Below, piece after piece: positions 10,701 to 21,850 of a DNA stretch of 64,000 nucleotides; position 1 is the stretch's first letter; the number at the start of each line of letters is the position of its first letter. The stretch is from Cycas panzhihuaensis (Eukaryota > Cycadophyta). The stretch spans positions 225,191,741 to 225,255,740 of the forward strand of contig CM041465.1 in NCBI GenBank assembly GCA_023213395.1. The letters run 5' to 3'. The notes under the pieces were generated by a model. That model did no database searches. It saw nothing but the letters and a program-made list of their open reading frames with translations, and was not told the DNA's origin. The position numbers and the translations under genes were made by a program.

Positions 10701-10925
10701 GTGGATAAGGGGCCTTCAGAAAGGCACTCAAAAGATGATGGGACATTTGCTATAGTAGAGATCAAAAAGGATTGCCATAAGGAAGCATATCAAATGATCA
10801 AGTTGATAGAGGGTCACTTAGGATGCAGGTTTCATAGGGAAGTAATTATTTCACAAGCTAAGAGGATGATGAGAAGGCTTGAAAATGCTAGTAAGCATGA
10901 GGCCTCATTGGGGGGCAAATGCTAG
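10701..10925 (+). CDS. Unrecognised 74-residue open frame before a polypurine-like tract
   Basis: A short frame of charged, Lys/Arg/Glu-rich residues without signal peptide or membrane segment. I do not recognise it. Its last codons run through ATTGGGGGGCAAATG (about 10,906-10,920), which looks like the polypurine tract and LTR start of plus-strand gypsy elements. The frame may therefore be the worn 3' coding end of such an element. It could equally be chance. No upstream gag or pol in this orientation was found. Confidence 0.25.
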   Translation: MDKGPSERHSKDDGTFAIVEIKKDCHKEAYQMIKLIEGHLGCRFHREVIISQAKRMMRRLENASKHEASLGGKC

Positions 10926-11340
10926 ATAGTAAAAATCATTATAAGAAGATGGTGGCATTGAGATAATGTCTCAAAATTGAACCTTTTGACTATAAGCATT
11001 AACATGCATAAGAGGGTTTGCCTCATGGCCCTTTTAGGCTAAAATGCATGGAAGGTACTAGGGGTTACCTAGCAATGGCCCTATATAACCCCCATAGGTA
11101 TGTTCAATGCTCTAGAATGAGCCTCTAGATTATAAATAGTGATGGGCTGAGAAAGGATTATCTTAATGTAATTTTTTATAACATGAGTACATTAATGGCA
11201 TTGATTAATGGATATCTTAAGAGTAATTTTAGACCTTAGTGCAGTAAAAACTAGTTATGGGAATGATAGTTTTAGGTATGTAGAATATAAATTTATAAGA
11301 AATGGGGTCTAATGGGATGAATGAGGAGGAAAACTAACAC
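10918..11340 (+). repeat. Possible LTR remnant
   Basis: The region starts TGCTAGATAG directly after a G6 tract. It contains a promoter-like CCCTATATAACCCCC near 11,079-11,093 and further TATA-like and ATG-rich sequence. No partner copy or closing CA boundary could be found in the window, so this remains a guess from layout. Confidence 0.25.
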
Positions 11341-11702
11341 TGAAAGTCTAGTTACAATGATTGTAAAAAATAGTTTTTGTTATTTTTCATTTTTATTTTC
11401 ATTTCATCAAGTTGGAAATTTTATCAAACTTAAGTTGTCAAACCTCTTGACAGTCTAAGGTTCACCATTTGTAAATTGAGACTCCAATCGAAGTACTATC
11501 AATTTTATTAGATTCATGATAGATGATGGATCTAGTAGGCCTAAATCTTTAATTACATTTTAATTTACATTTTTTCATATTTTAGTTAAATAGAGTCTGA
11601 TTAGACTCTTATTTGAGGCAAGATTGAGGCATTTTGATATCCCAGTTGATTTGATCATATCGTTTTCTAATTTAAACAATTAAAATTTATAATTATAATT
11701 AT

Positions 11703-11743
<41 letters not shown>

Positions 11744-12156
11744 TTTTTTGGGGGTTGCATAAAACTTTTTAATCTAGGTCTATTATAAACCATAGTACTG
11801 TGAAGTTCTTTGCATTACCATAATATCTAGATTTTCATGGTATCATAAAGCTTCAAACTTTATGGTACCATAAAGATCTTTATGATATAGACCTCTAATC
11901 ATTAATCATAATGAGACAAGTTATTTTTCTTTATGGGAGGGGCAAAATCGAAATAAAAATTAAGTTTTTTGAGAAAAGTTATAGTATATTATAGGTCACC
12001 TTTACTTGTTGTATAACTTTGTATAATGTAAATGCCCTATAATTGTCTTAACCATATTTTTTTAATGGGTTTTTAGCATGTTATCATTGTGACAAACCAT
12101 AAAAACATCAACTATGTTATGATCAATCTTGTAGAGGAGTTAAATTACTCCTCATA
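11341..12156. other. Unassigned DNA with a (TA)n run
   Basis: No gene is seen. A (TA)n microsatellite lies at about 11,711-11,740. The words TTTATGGTACCATAAAG and TCTTTATGAT around 11,857-11,885 make a small inverted repeat. Confidence 0.4.
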
Positions 12157-12860
12157 ATGGGCAATGTGAGAGTGTCTCCTCAAGATGTGAGGAGGATATT
12201 GAGAGTGCCTTATGTTGGGCCACCTCCTGAATTATGACCTTTCTTAATAATGATTGAGCACATGTATTCATAGCTTAAATTTTCTATAGATGAGGACAAT
12301 GGGACCATTATGGAAGGCACTTGGGATGTTTGTTGGCTACATAAGTTTTTTTGGTGCAAAAACTTATCATATATAACATTCTTTATAGGATCACCCATTG
12401 CTAAAACTTTACGGAGTTTCTTGATAGTTGGATAAATGTAGTTCATTATTGTGAGGCTAGGGAGCATCTAGTGGCCAACATGAGGGCACAACTAGACTAA
12501 ATTTGTATGATAGGGAATGATAGATTCTCCTATTATACACTCTTATAGTGTTGGTTCTTTGACCACTTTCATAGTATTAGGCTAAGAGTAAGGTCACATG
12601 TCATTGGTGTAGGGGCCCATTGGTGCATAGGTGGCCATAGAGGTTTTAGAGCCTTAGGGTAGTAGAGCAAGTGAGTAGGATCATCTTTGTAGAGTCCTTA
12701 GTAGTGGTAGGGATGGGTAGGTATATTACTAAGCCATACATTATTATACATTGGGATTTTGATATGGAGGAGGAGGTTGAACCTATAGAGGATAGTGGTA
12801 GAGTTAGTGGTGAGAGACCTACATAGATAATCATAATTATAGCACTCAAGGAGGCACTTG
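12157..12860 (+). pseudogene. Plus-strand coding remnant antisense to, and 3' of, the Tat-like pol
   Basis: From ATG 12,157 the plus strand reads MGNVRVSPQDVRRILRVPYV and then PPPEL before the first stop. A second piece around 12,740-12,800 reads HWDFDMEEEVEPIEDSG. Both look protein-like and not random, though stops and frame changes interrupt them. The position matters: it lies downstream of the integrase end of a minus-strand gypsy element, on the opposite strand. Tat-lineage elements are known to carry an extra antisense ORF (aORF) between integrase and the 3' LTR. I infer that this is such an aORF. It could instead be an unrelated insertion, and I cannot match it to a family by eye. Confidence 0.35.
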
Positions 12861-14289
12861 AGGGTAGTAAAATAGATTAGGGTAGAGGCCCTAAGCAGGG
12901 TAATGATGAGGAGGGCATAATAGATTGTATAGTCTTATCTCTTGCTTATGTCTTTTGTAGCTTTAATTTGGTTTTGGTTTCATTATTATTAATGCTTATA
13001 GCTTATGTAGTGACTGATTTGGTCATGGTTTTCTTATCATAGGAGGAGGATAGATATCCAAATTCACTCGGTAGGTACTCAACCCGTTATTCCCTATGGT
13101 ATACATAAAGGGGCAACTTCTCATTGTTAATACAGATAGGCCTATGATTGCATGACCATACATAGTAGCATATGCTCCTATAGTGAGGGCCATAATAATG
13201 TGAGGAGTTGAGAGAGAAGAGTTGTAGGTAGTTAGCTCCTAAAGGGATTCTACCATCACCTAGTTATAGGAAATGATGGTTCAAGTAGTGGGACAAGATG
13301 GATAGGCACTATAGGTAATGCTTGTACCTACAATGGTGCCCCCAATACAATTCATACTGGGAACATAGGTTTGGATAGTAGTGTTGTATGTGTAACTAGC
13401 CTTTTTTACTACAAGAAGGCATCTGACATAAGTCACCTATGAGAGGATAATAGAGCATGCAATGGAGAGGTCCTCTAGTACCCACACAAGGACCCATACA
13501 ACCACCATAATATGGAGGGGGAAAAGAATGCAAGGGAGGAATGAGGCTAGTGAGGTCGGGCCTTTAATGCAGTGATGAGTTGTGAGCCCCACGAATAACT
13601 TAGAGACACCTCCATAAGAGTGATGGTCATGGGGGATACCCATGTGTGTATTTGTATTATTTTGGGAGAGGCAAGTTGACTTCGTGATGGTAGGGTGTGC
13701 ATTCTTACTTACTTATTTGTGCCTTCTGTATACCCTTATGAAAGCACCAACTCCCTTAACATGTTATACACATACTTTTGTTGGATATATCGATTTGGGG
13801 ATGCCAATTTGAGTTCCCATATTATGGCTAATATTTGGTTCAGATTTTATTGCTTTGTTTAAGCTTATATATCACGCATGCACCTTTTGCTTAATCATAT
13901 GGATGGTTTATAATGCACATATGGCATTGAAAAATAGAATAGTTTATTCTCAATTTTAGAGATTTGGTAAATACATATACACACACATACATATATATAT
14001 ATACATTTTTTTCTTTTTGGTTTTTTGTTGTTTATATTTTCTTTTATTGTTTTGAGAATAATATAATTAAGTGATAGTTTATGCTTATGATGGAATATAA
14101 ATTCCTATTTATACTAAAAAGGAGTGTAGTGCCTCCTAAGAGTTGCCTATGGGAATGGATTTTTGCTCAATATGGGACATGGGTTGCAGAAGGTGTGAAA
14201 CATTGGTTGCTATAATAAGCATGCAATACAATGATTTGATCATCCTAGTTTGACCTCTTCAATAATTAGTTTAGATGGGATTTTTTTGT
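12861..14289. other. Unassigned DNA between the antisense remnant and integrase
   Basis: The stretch is TAG-rich and resembles decayed coding sequence on the plus strand (for example PNSLGRYSTRYSLWYT near 13,057-13,105), but no family can be named. A mixed (AC)/(TA) run lies at about 13,972-14,005. It is probably the 3' untranslated part of the Tat-like element. Confidence 0.35.
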
Positions 14290-15560
14290 TGTGCCTACCA
14301 AGGTTGGATTGCCATTCTTTTACCTCATTAATAACCTAAGGTTATAAGGGATTACTTGTTTAGAGCTTATGGTGGAGCATGTATAGTTTAAGCTCATTTT
14401 AGAGCATGAGTTATAGTTTAGGTTCATGCTAGAGTAATTATGACCATAGTCAAAGGTAGAATTTTTTGAGAAATTATCCATTAATAGATTCTTTAATTTG
14501 ATGCCTTTAGGAGTGGCATTTTGATAGGAACCATTAGATAGATCCTCTAAGACCATAAATGACCCTACCCATTTAGGAGTGAATATGGATAAGTGGTTAT
14601 ATAAATACTCAAGTTTGAGGACTTTGTCCTTGGGGATGAACTTATGGGGTTGCATGTGCTTATCATAGGATTTTTTAGCATTGACCTTAGAAGTAAGATT
14701 CTTATAATAAATGGTGAGATGAGTCTCACCTAAGGCTTCCAAGTCTAGAAGGCAGGCTTAGTGGTGCCATTATTCATTGATGAAATCTTTCATTGAAACC
14801 CTAAGAGACAGTATTTTTATTTCAGGTGGAAGGACTACTTCCAACCTATAGACAAGAGAGAAGGGTGGTATCCTAGTGGTAAGTTGAATGGACATTTTAT
14901 AGGAGCATAGGGTGTGATACATTTGAATGTGCTAGACTCGTTAGGAATTTAACACTATTTTCTTTAAGATTGATATTAGGATTTTGTTGAATGCCTCAAT
15001 TTGCTCGTTTGCCTAAGGTTAATAGGGCAATGAGTTCTTATGTATAATGTGAAACTTATTGTATAGTTAATCCACCCCCTTATTATATAATGGGATTTAA
15101 TTAGAGATAATCTAGATATTTAAGACCCCAAAATGACAAATAATATGTTGAAAGATGAGTGTGGTAACAACCTTTCCTATAATTTAAGGATAGAGGGATT
15201 ACCTTCACCTACTTGGTAAAATAATACATTGTAATCAAGATGAATTTATGCTTCGAGAAAGATGGGAGAATGATAGTCCCAATTAGATCTAAACCTAATG
15301 GTAAAAGGACTAGGGGGACATAATTCCATGCAAGGCCTTAGAAGGCTATCAGACAACATTGGAATGCTCTTGGCACTTTTTATATTTTTGTATGTAGACA
15401 TGGGCATCTTTGAACAATGTGGACCAAAAGAAGCCCATTAATCAAATTCTTTGGGTCATTAATTGCCTATCAAAGTGCCCTCCATATATGTATTATGGTA
15501 TCTATAGAGAATCTATTGTGTTTCCTCAACTTTAATGCACTTGAGAAGGACCCCTTTATA
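14290..15560 (-). pseudogene. Ty3/gypsy (Tat/Athila-like) integrase
   Basis: On the minus strand, an HHCC zinc-binding region (GHFDRQL...KDAHVYIQKYKKCQ, about 15,370-15,500) is followed by a degraded core. Near 14,990-15,020 comes ANEQIEAFNKILISILKK, the usual 'NGQ-EA-NK' segment. The C-terminal domain with ...KWVGSFMV lies at 14,320-14,742. Integrase joins the cDNA to chromosomal DNA. A late ORF of 140 codons is still open, but the core has many stops and the catalytic Asp residues are not all visible. Just after the conserved end, the frame runs into small repeats (NYSSMNLNYN, NSCSKMSLNY). The 'FTPKWVGPF' type ending suggests Tat/Athila and not a chromodomain element. Confidence 0.75.
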
Positions 15561-15699
15561 TGACCTCTTATATATTATATCTCAAATGAGGAAGTATTAT
15601 TGGGTTGTGATTCTTATTTATTCCTTTACCTTATCACTTATATCATCAAGATTAGCTTGGCAGTTCAAGTATCATATAATGTTGTCATATCATACATCA

Positions 15700-16160
15700 T
15701 TAATAGGTCTTTGTCTCTTGATTTACCTTAGGGCCATGATGGCCTCATCAAGCACAATATCATCCACTAGAGTGTTAGCTAGATTAGAGAGAGGCACGTG
15801 ATCCAACTATTTTGCCATGACCATTTCTATTTTCAATTTTATGTTGATGATTTAGAGATCATACTCCTATAAGAGCACTTCCAATTTGCCTACTCACCCT
15901 TTGAGGTCAAATTTTATTAATAGAAAATGAAAGGGGTTAGATTAGACTACGACTTTTGCCATGTTCCCTAAGAGATAGTGCCTCAATTTCTTAGTGGTGT
16001 ACACTAGGGTGAGGCTTTCTTTTTTTGTGGACATATAATTGAGATCCATTTGCATAAGAATGTAGATAATAAAATAGATAATATGTTCTATCCTTAAACC
16101 ATCCTTCTTAGCCAGCATGGCTCTGATTAACTCACTTGTGGAGGATGCGTACAAGATGAA
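15700..16160 (-). pseudogene. Ty3/gypsy RNase H region
   Basis: The minus strand carries YMSTKKESLTLVYTTKKLRHYLLGN (translated within 15,942-16,154). This is the conserved C-terminal RNase H stretch (E-x-LALV-A-KLRHYL) that follows RT in gypsy pol. It degrades the RNA strand of the hybrid. The surrounding sequence has frameshifts and stops. It lies between RT and integrase, in the expected order for this element. Confidence 0.7.
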
Positions 16161-17260
16161 CTACTTGTTAAATCAATGAGGGGCCAAGATAAGGGCAGAG
16201 GCCAAGCCTAATTTAAACTCTTCAAAGGCATATTGAGCTATCAACATCCAAAAAAAATAGATCCCTTTTTTAGGAGGCTGGTAAGGGGTTTAGCATTTAT
16301 GGTGAAGTTAACTAAAAAGCACTAAAGGAAACCAAGTCTCCTAAAGAACAACTTAATTTGCATTTTATTTTAGGGAAGGGACATCTCAATGATCACCCTT
16401 ATTTTTTCAAGATTGACTTTAATCTTATGTTTTAACATGATAAATCCTAAGAGATTCCCTATAGTGACAATGAACATGTACTTATATGGGTTAAGACTAA
16501 CATGGTATTTTTGACACTTTAAAAAGATCTTCCTAAGGTTAGTGGGATGATCCTTCCTTTTATACAATAACCCAAATATGTCATCCATATGCACTTCAAG
16601 AATTTTGTTGATGTAGTCATGGAAAATGAAGTACATGGCCCATTATATTTTTTTTAAGGCTAAAGGGCATTACTACATAAATGAAAGTGCCTCATAGGGT
16701 TATGAAATCTACCTTGTGATGATATTCAAATGAATTCTAGATTTGATTGTATCCTAAAAAGCTATCCATGATGGAATTAACCTCAAATCTTTCCATCATA
16801 TCCATAATCTAATCGATGAAGGGTAGGGGGAAGTTATCCCTAACGCAGTCATTGTTGATGTCGTGGAACTCTATACAAATGTTAATTTCCCCATTCTACT
16901 TCTCCATAGGGACAATGTTAGATACCCAACATTGTTAGTCATTATATTCTATAAGGCTAGCATTATATAGATTCTCAACTTCCATTTTTATAGTGGTTAA
17001 GAGTTTGGAGTAAATAAGATGTTACTTTTACCTCACAGGCTTAGCTCCATGAATGGTTGTCAGGTTGTATGTGATGACCTTAGGGTCTATGCCCTTCATA
17101 TTAGTATAGTCCTAATTAAAGATACCTTAAAACTCTCAAAAGAGCTTTATATACTCAGTAATTTCATTAGGAGAATATTTTACCCCCACTTTAATGAACT
17201 TTCCTAAGGCTATAATGATGTTAATAGTTTCTCCTTAGAGAAGAATGTTCCTTTCCTTGA
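16160..17260 (-). pseudogene. Ty3/gypsy (Tat/Athila-like) reverse transcriptase
   Basis: Minus-strand translation shows the RT block order. First come remnants of the segment before motif 1 (YTNMKGINPKVITYNL and PVR-K, about 17,060-17,120), then GEINICIEFHDIN and DNFPLPFID (about 16,820-16,900). Next is a degraded LDG-SGYNQI site (about 16,740-16,770). The end, open at 16,370-16,636, reads IFHDYINKILEVHMDDIFG, where the catalytic Y-x-DD appears as HMDD. RT copies the RNA into DNA. Several stops occur. Wording of the finger region fits the Athila/Tat branch. Confidence 0.78.
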
Positions 17261-18180
17261 ACTAAGGAAGATCTTGGTTAATGGATAGGTTAGATATAGG
17301 TTTCATCATAGTAGACCTAGCAGGAAGGGATCCAATGGCTAGGCACTTTTAGGATCCTAGCTTATGGTGGTTTTGATGGAGGTTGGGGGCAAGTCCTATG
17401 AGATGCTCCAAGAGCACTTCATCATTCTCAAGTAATCAATTCCATAAATCACTTTTACTTGAGCAATAAGTTGTGGATCTTGAGGAGGAGGGATAGTATT
17501 AGTCAACTTACCAATCAAAGAAGGATAAGGAGTACTCTGATGAAGGAGACCTATGGTGGTGATGAAAAATATAATCCTATTCAACATGAAGTTGAGGTTA
17601 GGTAAGAGGAGGTTGTATAGCCTCAAGATCATAATTAAAGATAGGAGGGCTATGAAACATGTCATGGGCAGATAAAAGAAGGGACTCATAAATGATGGAC
17701 TCAATATGCAAGAACATGAAATTAGAATTTGATTTAAAAGTATAAATTAGAGGGACTTAGGAAGGGTGAAGCTGTATGATCATTAAGTCAAAATAATCCT
17801 AAACTTAGACAATTATATTAATGGTTTTAGGAGGGGGAGCTTAGTGAGAAGTTCTTCTTAACAGGATATTGTTTTGAATCCAAATGAGGATCAGGGTGAT
17901 GTAGTGAGTATAGGGACTAAGGCATACATAATACACCTTGTGGCTTTGATCAAGTTTTAATGATTAATAGCTTAATTGCCTTGGATTTCTAAAACCCTAA
18001 GCATATCATTGAAGTAGGTTAAAACCTCTAGGGTAGTTGACTATAAAAGAGTGCTTAGAATGGGTTGAGAAGGGGTTGGAGAAACATGGTCCTTTCTTAA
18101 TAGAGGAGAATATGTTACATTTTTATATCCTAAATGGATTAAAATAAATAAAGTAAGAATGTGTTCTTGTATCCATACAT
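17261..18180. other. Unassigned DNA upstream of the Tat-like RT
   Basis: Presumably decayed gag/protease of the minus-strand Tat-like element, but I could not identify a protease motif or zinc knuckle. The open minus-strand frame at 17,396-17,704 shows no recognised motif. Confidence 0.35.
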
Positions 18181-18418
18181 AGCCTAGCATAGTGGTATTG
18201 AAGGTAAGGTCTCATCCCTAAGACCTAAGTTTGAGTCTTATCTGAGGTTAATACTTGTTTGGGGGCTTCTAAGGTGGTGGTCTTCAACTAGTACTAGGCA
18301 TAATGATGTTTGAGTTTCACCTAATAATGTTGGACTATATATAGATGGTACTATTCTAGGAGGAGTAGCGGTGATCGTAAGAATGTTAACACCTCTAGGT
18401 GATTAAGGGAAAAAAAAT
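18181..18418 (+). mobile_element. Candidate tRNA-derived SINE
   Basis: The 5' part reads like a tRNA gene. An A-box-like TAGCATAGTGG lies at 18,186-18,196 and a B-box-like AGTTTGAGTCT at 18,228-18,238, spaced as in internal pol III promoters. About 170 bp of unrelated body follows, ending in an A8 tail (18,411-18,418). This is the layout of plant SINEs, which are mobilised by LINE reverse transcriptase. Clear target-site duplications were not found, so the exact ends are uncertain. A plain decayed tRNA gene is less likely because of the 3' body and A tail. Confidence 0.6.
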
Positions 18419-18582
18419 ATTATATTCCTATAACCTAAGAAATATAGTGACTTTAAATAAAATTAAAAAGGATCAAAATAAGCCATTATATAAAGGCTTA
18501 CTCATTAGATTTTATAATCATGATTCTATTTTGATTTAGAATTTATTCCTTTAATAACTCTTAGGGGTGAGGATGTTTTGGC

Positions 18583-18598
18583 TATAATAATAATAATA

Positions 18599-18652
<54 letters not shown>
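18583..18652. repeat. Palindromic trinucleotide microsatellite (ATA)n(TTA)n
   Basis: About six ATA/TAA units (18,583-18,600) are followed directly by about seventeen TTA units (18,601-18,652), so the first part can pair with the second as a hairpin. Confidence 0.95.
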
Positions 18653-18654
<2 letters not shown>

Positions 18655-18799
18655 AGAATTTCCTTTCTGTTTGAAGTTTTAGGTTAATCACACTATACTC
18701 CTAGTATGATGTTAACTCCTCATACTAACATTGTAAACATTAGGGATTATAGAGTGTAATTAGACATTATCAAGGAGACTTTTGAGTATATATAACACC

Positions 18800-20150
18800 A
18801 TATGGTAGGGTTTTATTTCTAGTGATGGATACTTAGAATTGATTAAGTTATGTGATGTGAAGATCTATTTTCTTAGTTGTTTATCAATTAATAAAATTGT
18901 GTGCACTTCCACCATTAATCAAGAATATTACCTTTGTGTTTTTCATTGGTCTTTTAAGATATAAGTCTTGAGGAGAGTTTAAAGCCTTAATTATAGTAGG
19001 TAAAGAAATTTTAATGCTAAAATTATTTTGTGAGCCCTCTAAAATAAGATCTTCATTAACACATTCCTCGTTGTTTGTATAGTCCTTAATTTCTTCTTTT
19101 GTTATAGGCTAATCATTCTCCATCACATATAATTCCTTTTAAGTATTCTTAATAGAATGTTTATGATCCTTGGTCCATTTTTCATTACATCTAAAATAGG
19201 TACCTTTCTTAAGGTGCTCATCCCCTATATGTGGTTGATAGTTCCCTTGATCTTTCAAGAGCACTAAGTCCTTAAATTGATTACTATGCTGTGAAATTAT
19301 TGAGATCATACCTTCTTGTAAGAAGGATTGTATTTAATTCTACCTTAACATTCCTAATTATTACCATTACCTATTAGAGGTTAAAAACCCTTAAGGTTTT
19401 TAGCCTATAATAGATATTTACTTTGAGTCCTCAGGGATATATTTCTAATAATAGCTAATTATATATCTTAGTAGATAGCATGCTCTATATATTTTAAAAT
19501 TCTTCTATGTATTATTACATAGTTCTAGTTTGTTAAATATAATGAAGTCTGGAGTACTAATCCTTATCCCAAATATCCTTTTATATTTCTCATAGATTGT
19601 AATATTGAGAATTTATAGTTAAATTATATAGTACTCTTATAATTCTTATGCCACAAATTAAGCCCTTATGATTCAATAGTGTTCAAGTTTAAGGACACAA
19701 ACAATTTTTTTTCTCTACTTAAACATGGGTAGATATCAAAACAATTCTATATGTTTTCTAGCCATGCTTATAGATCCTAGCCTTTGCCTAGATCAAGAAA
19801 TTCTAGTTAGACCTTCATATATTTAAGTATTGAAATTTCCTTCCCCTTAATTTCCTTTGGTGGGATTTTCTAGTTTTTAATAAATTATTCATCTTTTAAT
19901 ATGCCTTTCCCCTTTCTAAGGCATGGGACTTTATCCGCATCCTCTACTAGATGAAACATATCATCACAGAGTTTATCTACTATGTTTTGTAATGATTTCA
20001 TTAAATCCAATAGAGATATTACTATATATACAGATTATTGGAGCTCTTCGATTTATAATGAGTTCTTCAACCTTTGGTGCCATGTTTCTTTTTGAAAAAA
20101 GAGTGCTTTGTGCACTCCGAATGGGAATTTTCCTTTATTTTTAAGTATTA
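18800..20150 (-). pseudogene. Chromovirus-like gypsy gag and protease remnant
   Basis: Read on the minus strand, a knuckle-like CNEKWTKDHKH (about 19,165-19,195) is followed by an acidic linker. Then comes KVIFLINGGSAHNFIN (about 18,886-18,935), the aspartic protease signature with the catalytic Asp changed to Asn. The preceding gag (to about 20,150) is only faintly readable and holds many stops. The CxxCxxKW-xxGH-C knuckle plus acidic linker plus 'IDGGSTHNFI' protease arrangement is that of chromodomain gypsy elements. It is therefore probably a different element from the Tat-like pol just below it. No LTR was found. Confidence 0.6.
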
Positions 20151-20159
20151 GTTCCTAAA

Positions 20160-20405
20160 TGGAGCTTTAGAATGTTATTAACTTAATTATTTTTGTGAAG
20201 AAATATACATACATATTTCCTTAACTATAAGATTTTAATCATGTATAGCAAGCATCCATAGAATAGTACACAAGTATTTACATAGAGATTTAGAATGTTA
20301 TTTACGTAATTTTTTTTGTGAAAAAACATACATACATATTTTCTTAACTACAAGATCTTAATCATGCATAACAAGCATCCATGGAATAGTACACAGGTAT
20401 TTATA
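20160..20405. repeat. Two-copy tandem repeat, period 123 bp
   Basis: The block running from TTTAGAATGTTATT through ACATACATATTT, TTAATCATG, CAAGCATCCAT and GAATAGTACACA to GTATTTA is present twice in succession (first copy from about 20,160, second from about 20,283). The copies are closely similar. It lies at the end of the minus-strand copia LTR region. Confidence 0.85.
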
Positions 20406-20649
20406 TGGAAAACTCTTATGAATAAAAACCTACAGTTGAACATAGAAAGATTGATTATATTGAACATAGTTTAGTCTTGTGACTTATCAGGATTACTTGA
20501 CCTTGGTGGCTAGGCCTACTAGGGAATTTATCGTGACTCTTTGTCACATCTCATTGAATTTTTTATCCTCATGTCTCTTTATATCTCTAGGTTAATCCAC
20601 ATGAGTCTTTAGCTTGACATGAAGTTAGCCTCAATCAAGTTTACTAACA
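20406..20649 (-). repeat. 3' LTR (start) of a minus-strand copia element
   Basis: On the minus strand, TGTTAGTAAACTTG begins right after a G7 polypurine tract (plus-strand C7 at 20,651-20,657). The sequence continues with an AT-rich LTR-like body. Its distal end could not be fixed, and no second LTR copy was found near 22.5-24.4 kb. The left boundary given is therefore arbitrary. Confidence 0.5.
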
Positions 20650-20660
20650 TCCCCCCCTTA
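20650..20660 (-). promoter_or_regulatory. Polypurine tract of the minus-strand copia
   Basis: The minus strand reads TTAAGGGGGGGATG, immediately before the TGTTAG LTR start. Confidence 0.6.
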
Positions 20661-21850
20661 ATACGAATGTGGGATTATAACTTCCAATCAACTTTATTAT
20701 TATAAGTGAAAGCAAGAATTATCCTTGTTGTCATATTTACATCTAACACATCCCCCGTCAAGGAAAATTTTGCTAAATTTGAACTAACACACAAAGTCTT
20801 TTGAGATGCTATGATTTAACTTCTTTGCATGCCACACACTTACAAAGGTCTCCATACCTTCAAATGGGATCAATTTCCTCTTTTCAATGGTTCTTTTTAT
20901 GTTGAACTTACTTCATATGGGTTTTGCATCAGCTTTTAGCTTTTTAAGTGGCTTGGTTTTTTTTTTTTAGAATAGGCTCTATTCATAGATGGGGCTTCAC
21001 ATGCCTCGAACATAACCCTTTGTGGCTTTAACATACACCCATCCAACCTCCTATACCACAACATAGTTTCAATGCAACTTAAATGTCAATAATGGTCTCC
21101 ATAACATAATGTTTTTTACTTAATAAGTAAACCTATATTTGAATAGATATATATGAAATACCTCTCTTTAAACACTTGAACATGGTCTCTTAAATTTCTA
21201 GTTTAGTTTACTTTTACTTTAGTGGCTCTTAGAGATTTCATAGATCTCATCATGGCCTTAACACTTTTTTAGCATTCACATGGCCCACACATGCACCTTC
21301 ACTAACCAAACACTTCACATGCAACTTTTGAAGTATCACATTCTCTAACTTGGTTTATACATACATCAATGGGTCTTCTAAAGGCTTTAGAAGGCTATTA
21401 AACCCTTTTAAATTGTGTTTGCTTTGTTAAGAAAGTTTTACACATTTTGAATTAGTAAATATGGCTCCTTGCTTCAAAATACACAGGTGTGGCCTCTATG
21501 ATCAACTCCCCAAAGGTTTCCATAATAAATACAACCTCACACCTATTTGACACTTCTCTAAATTGCATCTATTTTTTAGAAAACATCTTTGCAAGACTAA
21601 TCTTCCTAAGTCCATCAACAAGTATTATACTAGCATCATTTGAGGTCATCACTTAAGTGTAATAGGATTCAACTTCCTTATCATCGTCAACATCTTGTCA
21701 TGCCTCTTGCATGTCCCTTTTTTTAAACTAATGATTTCTCCATATGACCAATTTTTTTGCAATAGTTATATTTTTCTAAAGAATTTCTTCTCTTCTCTTA
21801 ATTTTTTTGGACTTCTGCACACTTTTCTTTGCCTTTATACCTCCTTTCTT
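20661..21850 (-). other. Short interior of the copia gag element, pol not visible
   Basis: The distance from gag to the polypurine tract is about 1.2 kb, too short for copia pol (usually more than 3 kb). Fragments such as MTSNDASIILVDGLRKISLAKMF (about 21,570-21,640) look protein-like, but I cannot assign a domain. Confidence 0.4.
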
